Assembly (NCBI GenBank): GCA_045535505.1
Contig: JAZSLU010000006.1
Coordinates: 1 to 64,000, forward strand
Direction: 5' to 3'
From: CAKSST01 sp045535505
Lineage (GTDB): Bacteria > Bacillota > Clostridia > Oscillospirales > Acutalibacteraceae
DNA: 64,000 nucleotides
Below, one piece after another: positions 63,442 through 64,000 of the stretch. The notes beneath the pieces were generated by a model. It had not been told where the DNA came from. It made no database searches and was given only the letters and a program-made list of their open reading frames with translations. Numbering within the stretch: the stretch's first letter is position 1; each line of letters starts with the position of its first letter. Position numbers and translations under genes: made by a program.

Positions 63442-64000
63442 TTAGTATTTGTCTGTATTTATTATTTCATTCAAATCGTTAGTAGGCGGCATACAACTGC
63501 GACCTTTACATACATAGTAGGTAGTCTTGCTGTTTTTAAGCGGATATTCTTCTATAGGTTTGGTCAAGAGAATAATCATTGCGTTTGCAGGTAAATCCAA
63601 AGCAAAGTCGTTTATATTTGCATTATCATCAACTACAATAGTAACCTTCATTGGCGGCTCATTATATTCTAAAAGCGCCATTAAAAACATTGCATGATTA
63701 GTTGGATATTGTGATGCTTCAGAAGAGATAAAATCTAACTGCTTTTTTGCCAAGTCTTTATATTTATCGTCCGAAGTCAAAAGATATAGTTTTACAAAGT
63801 TATATGCCATTAGCGAGTTTCCGCTTGGGATAGCGCCGTCATAGATTTCTTTCGGTCGCAGTATCAGTTCTTCGCTTTGGTTTCCGTATAAATAAAATCC
63901 ACCCGCATTATCACTAAAATCATTTACGACTTTATCACACATCTGCTTTGCGTGGTTTAAATAACTGTTGTCCAGAGTTGCTCTATATAAGCAAAGTTGA
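63442..64000 (-). CDS. YyaL/DUF255-type thioredoxin-domain protein, C-terminal part (partial)
   Basis: The right edge cuts this minus-strand gene; the reading frame stays open to base 63999. The visible 186 codons match the C-terminal six-hairpin region of YyaL (spermatogenesis-associated protein 20-like) proteins. Examples are GGFYLYGNQSEELILRPKEIYDGAIPSGNSLMAYNFVKLYLLT, DLAKKQLDFISSEASQYP and the closing TTYYVCKGRSCMPPTNDLNE. Full proteins of about 650-700 residues have an N-terminal thioredoxin-like domain and a glycosidase-like (alpha/alpha)6 barrel; their reaction is unknown. It is transcribed toward the 46-residue peptide gene. Confidence 0.83.
   Translation of the reverse strand, partial: QLCLYRATLDNSYLNHAKQMCDKVVNDFSDNAGGFYLYGNQSEELILRPKEIYDGAIPSGNSLMAYNFVKLYLLTSDDKYKDLAKKQLDFISSEASQYPTNHAMFLMALLEYNEPPMKVTIVVDDNANINDFALDLPANAMIILLTKPIEEYPLKNSKTTYYVCKGRSCMPPTNDLNEIINTDKY

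Noticed and set aside
1..64000. CRISPR array, prophage or insertion sequence anywhere in the window
   Set aside because: No regularly spaced repeats, transposase, terminase, portal or capsid-like genes were seen on either strand.

Overview
The window is A+T-rich chromosomal DNA of an endospore-forming, low-GC Gram-positive bacterium, most probably of the class Clostridia (an Oscillospiraceae/Ruminococcaceae-like gut or anaerobic-environment lineage). This rests on the sporulation genes spoIVA, spoIIGA, sigE, spo0A, spoIIM, yunB and a cwlD fragment. It also rests on the ECF transporter module, DUF5711 and TIGR04086 proteins, a class II aldolase, and the gene order nusB-xseAB-ispA-dxs-tlyA-nadK-argR-recN. 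The species assignment is inference. No prophage, insertion sequence, CRISPR array or integrated element was seen. Almost everything is densely packed core genome, with short spacers that mostly hold good promoters and intrinsic terminators.

Layout, left to right. (1) 1-3.6 kb: the end of leuA, overlapped by an unusual fusion of a sugar-phosphate-isomerase-like TIM barrel with an acyl-CoA ligase, then a metal-dependent amidohydrolase. (2) 3.6-9.4 kb: spoIVA behind a sigma-E-type promoter, a small XRE regulator, a teichoic-acid/polysaccharide ABC exporter on the minus strand, and the spoIIGA-sigE operon behind a promoter with the 22-bp spacer typical of Spo0A-activated spoIIG. (3) 9.4-14.1 kb: hpt, degV, pgsA, a cation/proton antiporter with an attenuator-like leader, and spo0A with a 0A box. 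(4) 14.1-18.1 kb, minus strand: potABCD polyamine importer preceded by a structured leader RNA candidate. (5) 18.3-29.6 kb: ruvCAB, an rRNA-methyltransferase-like gene, ecfA1-ecfA2-ecfT, truA, a DUF5711 protein, cvpA, a second pgsA and a zinc-finger Clp ATPase.

(6) 29.6-30.1 kb: three tRNA genes (Gly-TCC and Arg-TCT on plus, Leu-TAG on minus). (7) 30.2-40.8 kb: a cytidylate-kinase-like gene, yunB, ligA, a small lipoprotein, fba with a consensus promoter, fucI, an SDR reductase divergent from proC, spoIIM with a sigma-E-type promoter, a xerD-like recombinase with an altered catalytic residue, and a DivIVA-like coiled-coil protein. (8) 41-50.5 kb: one long operon from nusB to tyrS joining transcription, DNA repair, isoprenoid precursor synthesis and NAD phosphorylation. 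(9) 50.6-53.6 kb, minus strand: asd-dapA-dapB (lysine/diaminopimelate) with a small LSm-like gene behind it. (10) 53.8-63 kb: queA-tgt-yajC, typA with a DEDDh exonuclease, an unpaired ABC permease, an aminotransferase and a PfkB sugar kinase. (11) 63-64 kb: a cwlD gene broken right after its first metal motif, then a minus-strand YyaL-type protein and a 46-residue peptide gene.

The most unusual items are the TIM-barrel/acyl-CoA ligase fusion, the potA leader with competing pairings around the ribosome binding site, and the Arg-to-Lys change in the XerD active site. Also notable are three genes whose ribosome binding sites lie inside inverted repeats, and the abrupt cwlD break at about 63.18 kb. 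Promoter, terminator and RNA-fold calls were made by eye and were not computed.
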